The position numbers and the translations under genes were made by a program. Under the pieces are notes generated by a model. The model made no database searches. It was not told the DNA's origin and saw only the letters and a program-made list of their open reading frames with translations. From Pseudomonas vanderleydeniana (GTDB lineage Bacteria > Pseudomonadota > Gammaproteobacteria > Pseudomonadales > Pseudomonadaceae): a stretch of 64,000 bases of DNA. Within the stretch, counting starts at the first letter, position 1; the number at the start of each line of letters is the position of its first letter. Of the stretch, positions 28,221 through 37,558 are shown piece by piece. The stretch spans positions 6,322,501 through 6,386,500 of the forward strand of contig NZ_CP077093.1 in the NCBI RefSeq assembly GCF_014268755.2, read 5' to 3'.

Positions 28221-28321
28221 CCGCAACATCCCCTTCCTGCCTCGATCAGCCCCGCACTACAAGGCCTTGAGCCCATCCAGGACAGTCGTCCTGCAGCGTC
28301 CTACACCATCCCTCGACTAAA

Positions 28322-28330
28322 TGCTAGAAT
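28322..28330 (+). promoter_or_regulatory. Extended -10 promoter element for pcnB
   Basis: TGCTAGAAT is a TGn-extended -10 box about 60 bp before the pcnB start. No good -35 is seen at 17 nt, consistent with an extended -10 promoter. Confidence 0.5.
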
Positions 28331-28391
28331 CCCCGCCCATCATGCGGCCATTATCCGTGCTCGCCGAATATTCCTTCAAACAGTGCATCCC

Positions 28392-29780
28392 ATGCTGAAG
28401 AAGCTGTTCCAGTCATTCCGTTCTCCCGTGCGTCGAACGCCACACAAGCGCAGTACCCCTGAAGTGCTCAACAGCAGCCAGCATTCGCTGCAAAAGGCCC
28501 AGTTCAGCCGGTACGCGGTGAATATCGTCGAGCGCCTGCAGAACGCCGGCTACCAGGCTTACCTGGTCGGCGGCTGCGTGCGCGACATGCTGCTGGGCAT
28601 CACGCCCAAGGACTTCGACGTCGCCACCAGCGCCACGCCGGAACAGATCCGGGCCGAGTTCCGCAATGCCCGCATCATCGGGCGGCGTTTCAAGCTCGTG
28701 CACATCCATTTCGGCCGCGAAATCATCGAGGTCGCGACCTTCCGCGCCAACCATCCGCAGGACGAGGACGAGGAAGACAGCAACCAGTCGTCCCGTAACG
28801 AAAGCGGGCGCATTCTGCGCGACAACGTCTACGGCACACTGGAAGACGATGCCCAGCGCCGCGACTTCACGATCAACGCCCTGTACTACGATCCGGTCAG
28901 CGAGCGCATTCTCGACTACGCCAATGGCGTGCACGACATCCGCAACCGGCTGATCCGCCTGATCGGCGACCCGACCCGCCGTTACCAGGAAGACCCGGTG
29001 CGGATGCTGCGGGCCGTGCGTTTCGCCGCCAAGCTCGACTTCGGCATCGAACGCCACACCGTCACCCCGATTCGCGACCTGGCGCCACTGCTGCGCGAGA
29101 TCCCGTCGGCACGGCTGTTCGAGGAAGTGCTCAAGCTGTTCCTCTCCGGCCATGCCGCCGACACCTTCGAGATGCTGGTCGACCTGAACCTGTTCGAACC
29201 GCTGTTCCCGGCCAGCTTCGAGGCCCTGGAACACAACCCGACCTACACCCACACGCTGATCAGCCAGGCGCTGATCAACACCGACCTGCGCATCAAGCAG
29301 AACAAGCCGGTCACCCCGGCGTTCCTGTTTGCCGCGCTGCTGTGGCCGGCGCTGCCAGCACGGGTGCTGCGCCTGCAATCGCGCGGCATGCCGCCGATTC
29401 CGGCCATGCAGGAAGCCGCTCACGAATTGATCAGCGAACAATGCCAGCGCATCGCGATCCCCAAGCGCTTCACCATGCCGATCCGCGAGATCTGGGACAT
29501 GCAGGAACGCCTGCCGCGCCGCAGCGGCAAACGGGCCGACCAGTTGCTGGACAACCCGCGCTTCCGCGCCGGCTACGACTTCCTGCTGCTGCGTGAAACC
29601 GCGGGCGAGCAGACCGACGGCCTCGGCGAATGGTGGACCGACTACCAGGACGCCACCGATGCCGGTCGCCGCGACATGATCCGCGACCTCAGCGGCAAGG
29701 AAGACAGCAGTGGCGCGCCCCGCAAGCGTCGGCGCAGCAACGCCGGCAAACGCAAGCGCACCGCCGGTTCGGAAGAGTGA
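28392..29780 (+). CDS. pcnB: Poly(A) polymerase I
   Basis: 462 aa. The nucleotidyltransferase core has GGCVRDMLLG and the catalytic DFDVATSAT, then RRDFTINALYYDP and the RNA-binding domain (EDPVRMLRAVRFAAKL), and a very basic C-terminus (RKRRRSNAGKRKR). It adds 3' poly(A) tails that promote RNA decay. ATG at 28392 fits the conserved N-terminus MLKKLFQSFR; a GTG three codons upstream is the alternative. It overlaps nothing and is followed by folK. Confidence 0.95.
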   Translation: MLKKLFQSFRSPVRRTPHKRSTPEVLNSSQHSLQKAQFSRYAVNIVERLQNAGYQAYLVGGCVRDMLLGITPKDFDVATSATPEQIRAEFRNARIIGRRFKLVHIHFGREIIEVATFRANHPQDEDEEDSNQSSRNESGRILRDNVYGTLEDDAQRRDFTINALYYDPVSERILDYANGVHDIRNRLIRLIGDPTRRYQEDPVRMLRAVRFAAKLDFGIERHTVTPIRDLAPLLREIPSARLFEEVLKLFLSGHAADTFEMLVDLNLFEPLFPASFEALEHNPTYTHTLISQALINTDLRIKQNKPVTPAFLFAALLWPALPARVLRLQSRGMPPIPAMQEAAHELISEQCQRIAIPKRFTMPIREIWDMQERLPRRSGKRADQLLDNPRFRAGYDFLLLRETAGEQTDGLGEWWTDYQDATDAGRRDMIRDLSGKEDSSGAPRKRRRSNAGKRKRTAGSEE

Positions 29781-29784
29781 ATTG

Positions 29785-30267
29785 ATGGAGCGCGTCTATA
29801 TCGGACTGGGCAGCAACCTCGCCGACCCGGCGGAACAACTGCGCAACGCGGTGCAGGCCCTGGCCCAACTGCCGGATAGCGAACTGGCCGGTGTTTCCGC
29901 GTTCTACCAGAGCGACTCGTTGCTGCCAGGCCAGCCGCGCTACACCAACGCGGTAGCCGCGATCGACAGTCGCCTGCCGCCCCTGGAACTGCTCGACGCC
30001 CTGCAGCGCATCGAGCTCGACCAGGGTCGCGAACGCCACGAGCGCTGGGGCCCGCGCACGCTGGACCTGGACATCCTGCTGTTCGGTGACCGGCTGATCG
30101 ACGAGCCGCGCTTGAAGGTCCCGCACTATCACATGCAGGCCCGCGCGTTCGTGCTCTACCCACTGGCGGAACTGGCCCCGGCCGACCTGCAACTGGCCGA
30201 TGGCCGCAGCCTGCAGGAGCTGTTGGCCGAATGTCCGTTCGTCGGCGTGGAACGCCTGGCCCCGTAA
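29785..30267 (+). CDS. folK: 2-amino-4-hydroxy-6-hydroxymethyldihydropteridine pyrophosphokinase
   Basis: 160 aa, HPPK family. It transfers pyrophosphate from ATP to hydroxymethyl-dihydropterin ahead of FolP (encoded at 53446) in folate synthesis. The signature RWGPRTLDLDILLFGD carries the two Mg-binding aspartates. ATG at 29785, 4 bp after the pcnB stop; frames open further upstream lie within pcnB. Confidence 0.96.
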   Translation: MERVYIGLGSNLADPAEQLRNAVQALAQLPDSELAGVSAFYQSDSLLPGQPRYTNAVAAIDSRLPPLELLDALQRIELDQGRERHERWGPRTLDLDILLFGDRLIDEPRLKVPHYHMQARAFVLYPLAELAPADLQLADGRSLQELLAECPFVGVERLAP

Positions 30268-30569
30268 CCCTGCGGGAGCGCCCCGACTAGCCTCGCTCCT
30301 ACGGGTAAAGCGTTCCCTCCCCGGCCTGTCGTCCCGTGCTGAATCGCATCAGTCACAGCGGTAACACTTCTACCGTAACATTGCGGTAACACATACGATT
30401 GACTTCCCCAGTCCTCCTCACGACTATAGGCGTCCCATTGCCGCCCCTGCGGCGTTAAAGGGCGCAATCCAGGCTTTATAAGCACGACAGAAGAACGTGC
30501 GCCTGTATAAATGACGAATCACGCGCGTTACTCGCAGTAATTTGCACGGCGCCTGAAGAGGACTTTTTC
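30268..30569 (+). promoter_or_regulatory. panB upstream region with GTAACA repeats
   Basis: A 302-bp gap. It contains three direct GTAACA repeats (30361-30366, 30375-30380, 30386-30391), the half-site seen beside crcZ. A possible promoter is TTAAAG-16-TATAAG (30455-30482), with another AT-rich box TATAAA at 30506. The first 40 bp contain a degenerate REP-like piece (GCTCCTACGG). No gene seen. Confidence 0.35.
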
Positions 30570-31370
30570 ATGCCAGACATTACCCTGACCACCTTGCAAA
30601 GCCTCAAGCAGAAAGGTGAGAAAATCACCATGCTGACCTGCTATGACGCCACTTTCGCCCAAACCAGCTGCGAGGCCGGTGTCGAAGTGCTGCTGATTGG
30701 CGATTCGCTGGGCATGGTTTCCCAAGGGCATGACAGCACACTGCCAGTGACTGTGGCCGAAGTCGCGTACCACACCGCCTGCGTCAAGCGCGGCAACCAG
30801 GGCGCGTTCATCGTCGCCGACCTGCCGTTCATGGCCTACGCCACCGTCGAACAGACCCTGCACAACAGCGCCCAGCTGATGCAGGCCGGCGCCAACATGG
30901 TCAAGGTCGAGGGCGCCGCCTGGCTGGCCGAATCCATTCGCCTGCTGGCCGAGCGCGGCGTACCGGTGTGTGCGCACATGGGCCTGACCCCGCAATCGGT
31001 GAACATCTTCGGTGGCTACAAGGTCCAGGGCCGCGGCGAGGCCCAGGCCCGCCAGATGCGCGCCGACGCCATCGCCCTGGAGCAGGCCGGTGCCGCGATG
31101 ATCCTGCTGGAGTGCGTGCCAAGCGACCTGGCGGCAGAGATCACCCAGGCGGTGAAGGTTCCGGTCATCGGCATTGGCGCCGGCAGTGCGACCGACGGCC
31201 AGGTGCTGGTGCTGCACGATATGCTCGGCCTCTCCATCAGCGGCCGCGTGCCCAAGTTCGTCAAGAATTTCATGGCCGGCCAGACCAGCATCCAGGCCGC
31301 CATCGGCGCCTACGTCAGCGAAGTCAAGGCAGTGACTTTCCCTGGGACCGAACACGGGTTTTCGGCATGA
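30570..31370 (+). CDS. panB: 3-methyl-2-oxobutanoate hydroxymethyltransferase
   Basis: 266 aa; converts ketoisovalerate to ketopantoate using methylene-THF, the first pantothenate step. Its substrate comes from the ilv pathway encoded at 3.8-7.1 kb. Conserved are [17 protein letters not shown] (Mg-binding Asp), KVEGA and [11 protein letters not shown] at 30570 behind GAAGAGGA; its stop overlaps the panC start (ATGA). Confidence 0.97.
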   Translation: MPDITLTTLQSLKQKGEKITMLTCYDATFAQTSCEAGVEVLLIGDSLGMVSQGHDSTLPVTVAEVAYHTACVKRGNQGAFIVADLPFMAYATVEQTLHNSAQLMQAGANMVKVEGAAWLAESIRLLAERGVPVCAHMGLTPQSVNIFGGYKVQGRGEAQARQMRADAIALEQAGAAMILLECVPSDLAAEITQAVKVPVIGIGAGSATDGQVLVLHDMLGLSISGRVPKFVKNFMAGQTSIQAAIGAYVSEVKAVTFPGTEHGFSA

Positions 31371-32227
31371 ATACAGTAAAGACCGTTCGTGAACTGCGCG
31401 CCGCCGTCGCCCGCGCGCGCAGCGAAGGCAAGCGCATCGGTTTCGTGCCGACCATGGGCAACCTGCATGCCGGCCATGCGGCGCTGGTGACCAAGGCTGC
31501 GCAACGCGTGGACTTCGTGGTGGCGAGCATCTTCGTCAACCCGCTGCAGTTCGGCGCCAACGAAGACCTCGACAAGTACCCGCGCACCCTCGCCGCCGAT
31601 CAGGAAAAGCTGCTGGAAGCCGGCTGCCACCTGCTGTTCGCGCCGACAGTGGAAGAGATGTACCCCGACGGCATGGCCGGGCAGACCCGGGTCAGCGTCC
31701 CGCAACTGTCCGAAGGCCTGTGCGGCGCCAGTCGGCCGGGGCACTTCGAAGGCGTGGCGACCGTGGTCAGCAAGCTGTTCAACATGGTCCAGCCGGACCT
31801 GGCCGTGTTCGGCCAGAAGGACTTCCAGCAACTGGCGGTGATTCGCGCCCTGGTCCACGACCTGAACATGCCGATCCAGATCATCGGCGAGCCGACGGTG
31901 CGCGCTGCCGACGGCCTGGCGCTGTCCTCGCGCAACGGTTTCCTCAGCGAAACCGAGCGTGCTGCCGCCCCGGCCCTGTATCGCAGCCTGAGCCAGATCG
32001 CCACGGCCATCGAACAGGGCGAACGCGATTTTTCCAAGCTGCTCGCGGAGCAGGCCAAGCTGATCGAGAGTGCCGGTTTGCGCGTGGACTACCTGGAAAT
32101 CCGCCACGCCCTGAACCTGCGCACGGCCACCGCGCAGGACCGTGACCTGGTGATTCTGGTCGCCGCCTTCCTCGGCACTACCCGCCTGATCGACAACCTG
32201 CACCTGAACCTCGACACGCCAGCCTGA
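31367..32227 (+). CDS. panC: Pantothenate synthetase
   Basis: 286 aa; ATP-dependent condensation of pantoate with beta-alanine. The nucleotidyltransferase HxGH motif is seen in [13 protein letters not shown], with FGQKDFQQL and LSSRNGFL further on. It is translationally coupled to panB by a 4-nt overlap. The enzyme needs beta-alanine, normally from PanD, whose gene is missing from its usual place downstream. Confidence 0.97.
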   Translation: MNTVKTVRELRAAVARARSEGKRIGFVPTMGNLHAGHAALVTKAAQRVDFVVASIFVNPLQFGANEDLDKYPRTLAADQEKLLEAGCHLLFAPTVEEMYPDGMAGQTRVSVPQLSEGLCGASRPGHFEGVATVVSKLFNMVQPDLAVFGQKDFQQLAVIRALVHDLNMPIQIIGEPTVRAADGLALSSRNGFLSETERAAAPALYRSLSQIATAIEQGERDFSKLLAEQAKLIESAGLRVDYLEIRHALNLRTATAQDRDLVILVAAFLGTTRLIDNLHLNLDTPA

Positions 32228-32234
32228 GCAGCGA

Positions 32235-32260
32235 TTGCCCGGACCCAAGGGTTCGGGCAA
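32235..32260 (+). terminator. Stem-loop after panBC
   Basis: TTGCCCGGACC pairs with GGTTCGGGCAA around a 4-nt loop, starting 8 bp after the panC stop. There is no T tract. The rest of the 305-bp panC-pgi gap (32261-32532) shows no gene in any frame and no recognisable remnant of panD. Confidence 0.55.
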
Positions 32261-32532
32261 ACTGCCGCCGCACGTGGACTTCCAGACGATTTCGCAACCA
32301 CTCGCCCACCAGGGGAAAACCGGGGTAAGTGCGAAAAAGTACCGGGAAAAGGTCAGACAAAGCCAAGACAGATGCCAGCGCGAGGTTTACTGTAATCGCG
32401 CTGCGTCTCCCAACCGTGCCGACGCAGATTGCCGGACACTGCCTACCACAAGAGCAGGACGATCCGGCGTTTCTGGTGTCCAAAAAAGCCAAATGTCCAA
32501 AAGGCAGTTCTCGTAAAAGGAAATCCGCAGCG

Positions 32533-34197
32533 ATGGCGTACTACCGCACTCCTCACGACGTGACCGCTCTGCCCGCCTGGCAGGCGCTGAATCAACACCG
32601 CGAAAACATGCACAACTTCAGCATGCGCGAAGCCTTTAATGCCGATCCGCAGCGCTTCAACCAATTCACGCTCAGCAGCTGCGGGTTGTTCCTCGACTAC
32701 TCCAAGAACCTGATCACCAGCGAAACCCGCAACCTGCTGGTCGGCCTGGCCAATGAAGTCGACCTGCAAGGCGCGATCAAGGCGCTGTTCGCCGGCGAGC
32801 CGGTCAACTCGTCCGAGGCCCGCCCGGCCCTGCACACCGCCTTGCGCCGGCCGGTCGGCGACAAGCTGCTGGTCAACGGCGTCAACGTGATGCCCGACGT
32901 GCACAAGGTGCTGAACCAGATCACCGAGCTGGTCGGGCGCATCCACGACGGCCTGTGGCGCGGCTACACCGAGAAGCCGATCACCGACGTGGTGAACATC
33001 GGTATCGGTGGCTCGTTCCTCGGCCCGGAGCTGGTCTCCGAGGCCCTGCTGTCCTACACCCACAAGGGCGTTCGTTGCCACTACCTGGCGAACATCGACG
33101 GCAGTGAATTCCACGAGCTGTCGGCGAAGATTCGCGCCGAGACCACCCTGTTCATCGTCTCGTCGAAATCCTTCAACACCCTCGAAACCCTGAAGAACGC
33201 CCAGGCCGCCCGCGCCTGGTACCTGGCCCAAGGTGGTTCCGAGGCCGAGCTGTACAAGCACTTCATCGCGGTATCGAGCAACAACGCCGCCGCCGTGGCC
33301 TTCGGCATCCGCGAAGAGAACATCTTCCCGATGTGGGACTGGGTCGGCGGCCGCTACTCGCTGTGGTCGGCCATCGGCCTGCCGATCGCCCTGGCGATTG
33401 GCATGTCGAACTTCAAGGAACTGCTGTCCGGCGCCTACACCATGGACCAGCACTTCCAGAACGCGCCGTTCGAACAGAACATGCCGGTCCTGCTGGCCCT
33501 GCTGGGTGTCTGGTACGGCAACTTCTGGGGTGCGCAGAGCCATGCGATCCTGCCGTACGACCACTACCTGCGCAACATCACCAAGCACCTTCAGCAGCTG
33601 GACATGGAATCCAACGGCAAGAGCGTGCGCCAGGACGGCACGCCGGTGTCGACCGATACCGGCCCGGTGATCTGGGGTGGCGTCGGCTGCAACGGCCAGC
33701 ACGCCTACCACCAGTTGCTGCACCAGGGCACCCAACTGATCCCGGCCGACTTCATCGTGCCGATCGTCAGCTTCAACCCGGTCGCCGACCACCATCAGTG
33801 GCTGTACGCCAACTGCCTGTCGCAGAGCCAGGCACTGATGCTCGGCAAGACCCGCGCCGAGGCGGAAGCCGAGCTGCGTGAAAAGGGCATGAGCGAAGCC
33901 GACGTGCAGAAGCTGGCCCCGCACAAGGTGATCCCGGGCAACCGTCCGAGCAACACCCTGGTGGTCGAACGCATCAGCCCACGTCGCCTGGGTGCGCTGG
34001 TGGCGATGTACGAGCACAAGGTCTTCGTGCAGAGCGTGATCTGGGGTATCAACGCCTTCGACCAGTGGGGCGTGGAGCTGGGCAAGGAGCTGGGCAAGGG
34101 CGTCTACAACCGCCTGACCGGCAGCGAGGAGTCGGCCGCCGAGGACGCCTCGACCCAGGGCCTGATCAACTACTTCCGCGGTCGTCATCGCGGCTGA
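32533..34197 (+). CDS. pgi: Glucose-6-phosphate isomerase
   Basis: 554 aa, interconverting glucose-6-P and fructose-6-P. In pseudomonads it acts mainly in gluconeogenic cycling through Entner-Doudoroff. It has the family signature [16 protein letters not shown] and the conserved [12 protein letters not shown] and [11 protein letters not shown] blocks. ATG at 32533 fits the family N-terminus (MAYYRTP); the frame is open upstream to 32329 without similarity. Confidence 0.97.
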   Translation: MAYYRTPHDVTALPAWQALNQHRENMHNFSMREAFNADPQRFNQFTLSSCGLFLDYSKNLITSETRNLLVGLANEVDLQGAIKALFAGEPVNSSEARPALHTALRRPVGDKLLVNGVNVMPDVHKVLNQITELVGRIHDGLWRGYTEKPITDVVNIGIGGSFLGPELVSEALLSYTHKGVRCHYLANIDGSEFHELSAKIRAETTLFIVSSKSFNTLETLKNAQAARAWYLAQGGSEAELYKHFIAVSSNNAAAVAFGIREENIFPMWDWVGGRYSLWSAIGLPIALAIGMSNFKELLSGAYTMDQHFQNAPFEQNMPVLLALLGVWYGNFWGAQSHAILPYDHYLRNITKHLQQLDMESNGKSVRQDGTPVSTDTGPVIWGGVGCNGQHAYHQLLHQGTQLIPADFIVPIVSFNPVADHHQWLYANCLSQSQALMLGKTRAEAEAELREKGMSEADVQKLAPHKVIPGNRPSNTLVVERISPRRLGALVAMYEHKVFVQSVIWGINAFDQWGVELGKELGKGVYNRLTGSEESAAEDASTQGLINYFRGRHRG

Positions 34198-34222
34198 TAG
34201 GCACTGTTCCCGGTCAAGCTTC

Positions 34223-34253
34223 GATCGTTCCCACGCTCCGCGTGGGAACGATC
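34223..34253. repeat. 14-bp perfect palindromic repeat element
   Basis: GATCGTTCCCACGC and its reverse complement around TCC. This GTTCCCACGC...GCGTGGGAAC type is a recurrent intergenic element in Pseudomonas. It lies 26 bp after pgi and may act as a 3' end hairpin. Confidence 0.7.
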
Positions 34254-34261
34254 AGCGCTCT

Positions 34262-34300
34262 GACCGGCCTCTTCGCGGGCAAGCCCTGCTCCTGCAGGTG
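34262..34300. repeat. REP element (single)
   Basis: CTTCGCGGGCAAGCCCTGCTCCTGCAGG matches the Pseudomonas REP type also found as a doublet at 40813-40898. It lies between pgi and acs, immediately after the palindrome at 34223. Confidence 0.65.
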
Positions 34301-34384
34301 CGATATTCGGCCTTTTATCCGCTTGAACCCCGCCTCAACAGGGCGCACCCTTGAGTTTGTCGCAGACAAGAACAAGGAATCGCC

Positions 34385-36322
<1,938 letters not shown>

Positions 36323-36346
36323 GCGGCGAAACGAAAACCACTCCCA

Positions 36347-36365
36347 GCCCCCGTCTTGCGGGGGC
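36347..36365 (+). terminator. Hairpin after acs
   Basis: GCCCCCG/CGGGGGC stem with a TCTTG loop, 24 bp past the acs stop. Very GC-rich but without a T tract, so termination is uncertain. Confidence 0.5.
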
Positions 36366-36432
36366 GACGGGCGGGATCGAGGCGCAAAAGGCTGGTAGAA
36401 TCGCCCGCCAATTCCGACCCAAGGCGCGCTCC

Positions 36433-37449
36433 ATGTCTCCCTTGAACCAGGCGCTGCGCGCCGCCCTCGATCAACGCCAGGACCTGCTGGCCGAACTGCA
36501 TGCCCAGGGCACCGATTGCTATCGGCTGTTCCATGGCAGCCAGGAGGGCGCCGGTGGCCTGACCATCGACCGCTATGGTCCGCAACTGATGGTGCAGAGT
36601 TTCCACCAGACGCTGGATCGCGACTCGCTGCTGGACGCGCACGCCACCGTCAACCAGGCACTGGGCCTGGAAACCCTGCTGGTCTACAACGATCGCTCGC
36701 GGGGCAATTCGCGGGTCGACCGGGAAGATGCTGTCTATCGCGCCGAGGAAAACGCCCTGGTCGACCTGGTCGGTCATGAGTGGGGCCTCAACTACCGTGT
36801 TCGCGGTCGCCACGCCGGCCAGGACCCACTGCTGTTCCTCGACCTGCGCAATGCCCGTGGCTGGGTCAAGCAGCACAGCCGTGGCAAGAGCGTGCTCAAC
36901 CTGTTCGCCTACACCTGTGGCGTCGGCCTGAGCGCTGCGGCCGGCGGGGCGCGGGAGGTCTGCAACCTCGATTTCGCCGAAGGCAACCTGGCGGTGGGTC
37001 GCGAGAACGGGCAGCTCAACCCTGAGCTGCCCGCCATGCAGTTCGTGCAATCCGATTACTTCCCGGCCATCCGCCAGTTGGCCGGGCTGCCGATTGCCCA
37101 GCGTCGGGGCCAGAAGCTGCCGAGCTATCCGCGCCTGGAACAACGCCAGTATGACCTCGTACTGCTCGACCCGCCCGCCTGGGCCAAGAGCGCCTTCGGC
37201 ACCGTCGACCTGCTGCGCGACTACCAGAGCCTGCTCAAGCCGGCCCTGCTGGCCACGGCCGACAACGGCGTGCTGATCTGCTGCAACAACCTGGCGAAGG
37301 TCAGCCTAGACGATTGGCGCGAGCAGGTACTGCGCTGTGCGGAAAAAGCCGGCCGCCCGGTCCGCGACTGGCAGGTGCTCAAGCCGGCCGGGGACTTCCC
37401 GTCCAAAGACGGCCAGCCACCACTGAAAACCCTGATCCTCCAGCTCTAG
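36433..37449 (+). CDS. Class I SAM-dependent methyltransferase (RlmI-like)
   Basis: 338 aa. An N-terminal half containing the RlmI-type fold (RLFHGSQEGAGGLTIDRYG) precedes a Rossmann methyltransferase domain: motif I VLNLFAYTCGVGLS, and motif IV DPPAWAKS. It resembles RNA m5C methyltransferases of the RlmI/RlmKL group, probably acting on rRNA, but I cannot assign the position modified. ATG at 36433; the frame is open upstream into acs. Confidence 0.83.
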   Translation: MSPLNQALRAALDQRQDLLAELHAQGTDCYRLFHGSQEGAGGLTIDRYGPQLMVQSFHQTLDRDSLLDAHATVNQALGLETLLVYNDRSRGNSRVDREDAVYRAEENALVDLVGHEWGLNYRVRGRHAGQDPLLFLDLRNARGWVKQHSRGKSVLNLFAYTCGVGLSAAAGGAREVCNLDFAEGNLAVGRENGQLNPELPAMQFVQSDYFPAIRQLAGLPIAQRRGQKLPSYPRLEQRQYDLVLLDPPAWAKSAFGTVDLLRDYQSLLKPALLATADNGVLICCNNLAKVSLDDWREQVLRCAEKAGRPVRDWQVLKPAGDFPSKDGQPPLKTLILQL

Positions 37450-37558
37450 AAATGACGCCAGAAAACCGGGGGTTGCGAAGAAAAAAGGGGATTGCTTCGC
37501 AACCATAAACGCGTGCCATACTCCAAGGCACCTCCGACTGAGAAAGACGACGCATCAC

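Noticed and set aside
27846..28270. Short frames within the crcZ region on both strands
   Set aside because: The region is a non-coding RNA with CA motifs and hairpins; the frames are Asn/Lys-rich by A-richness alone.
32329..32532. N-terminal extension of pgi or a remnant of panD
   Set aside because: The extension lacks similarity to either family; the pgi N-terminus MAYYRTP begins at 32533.
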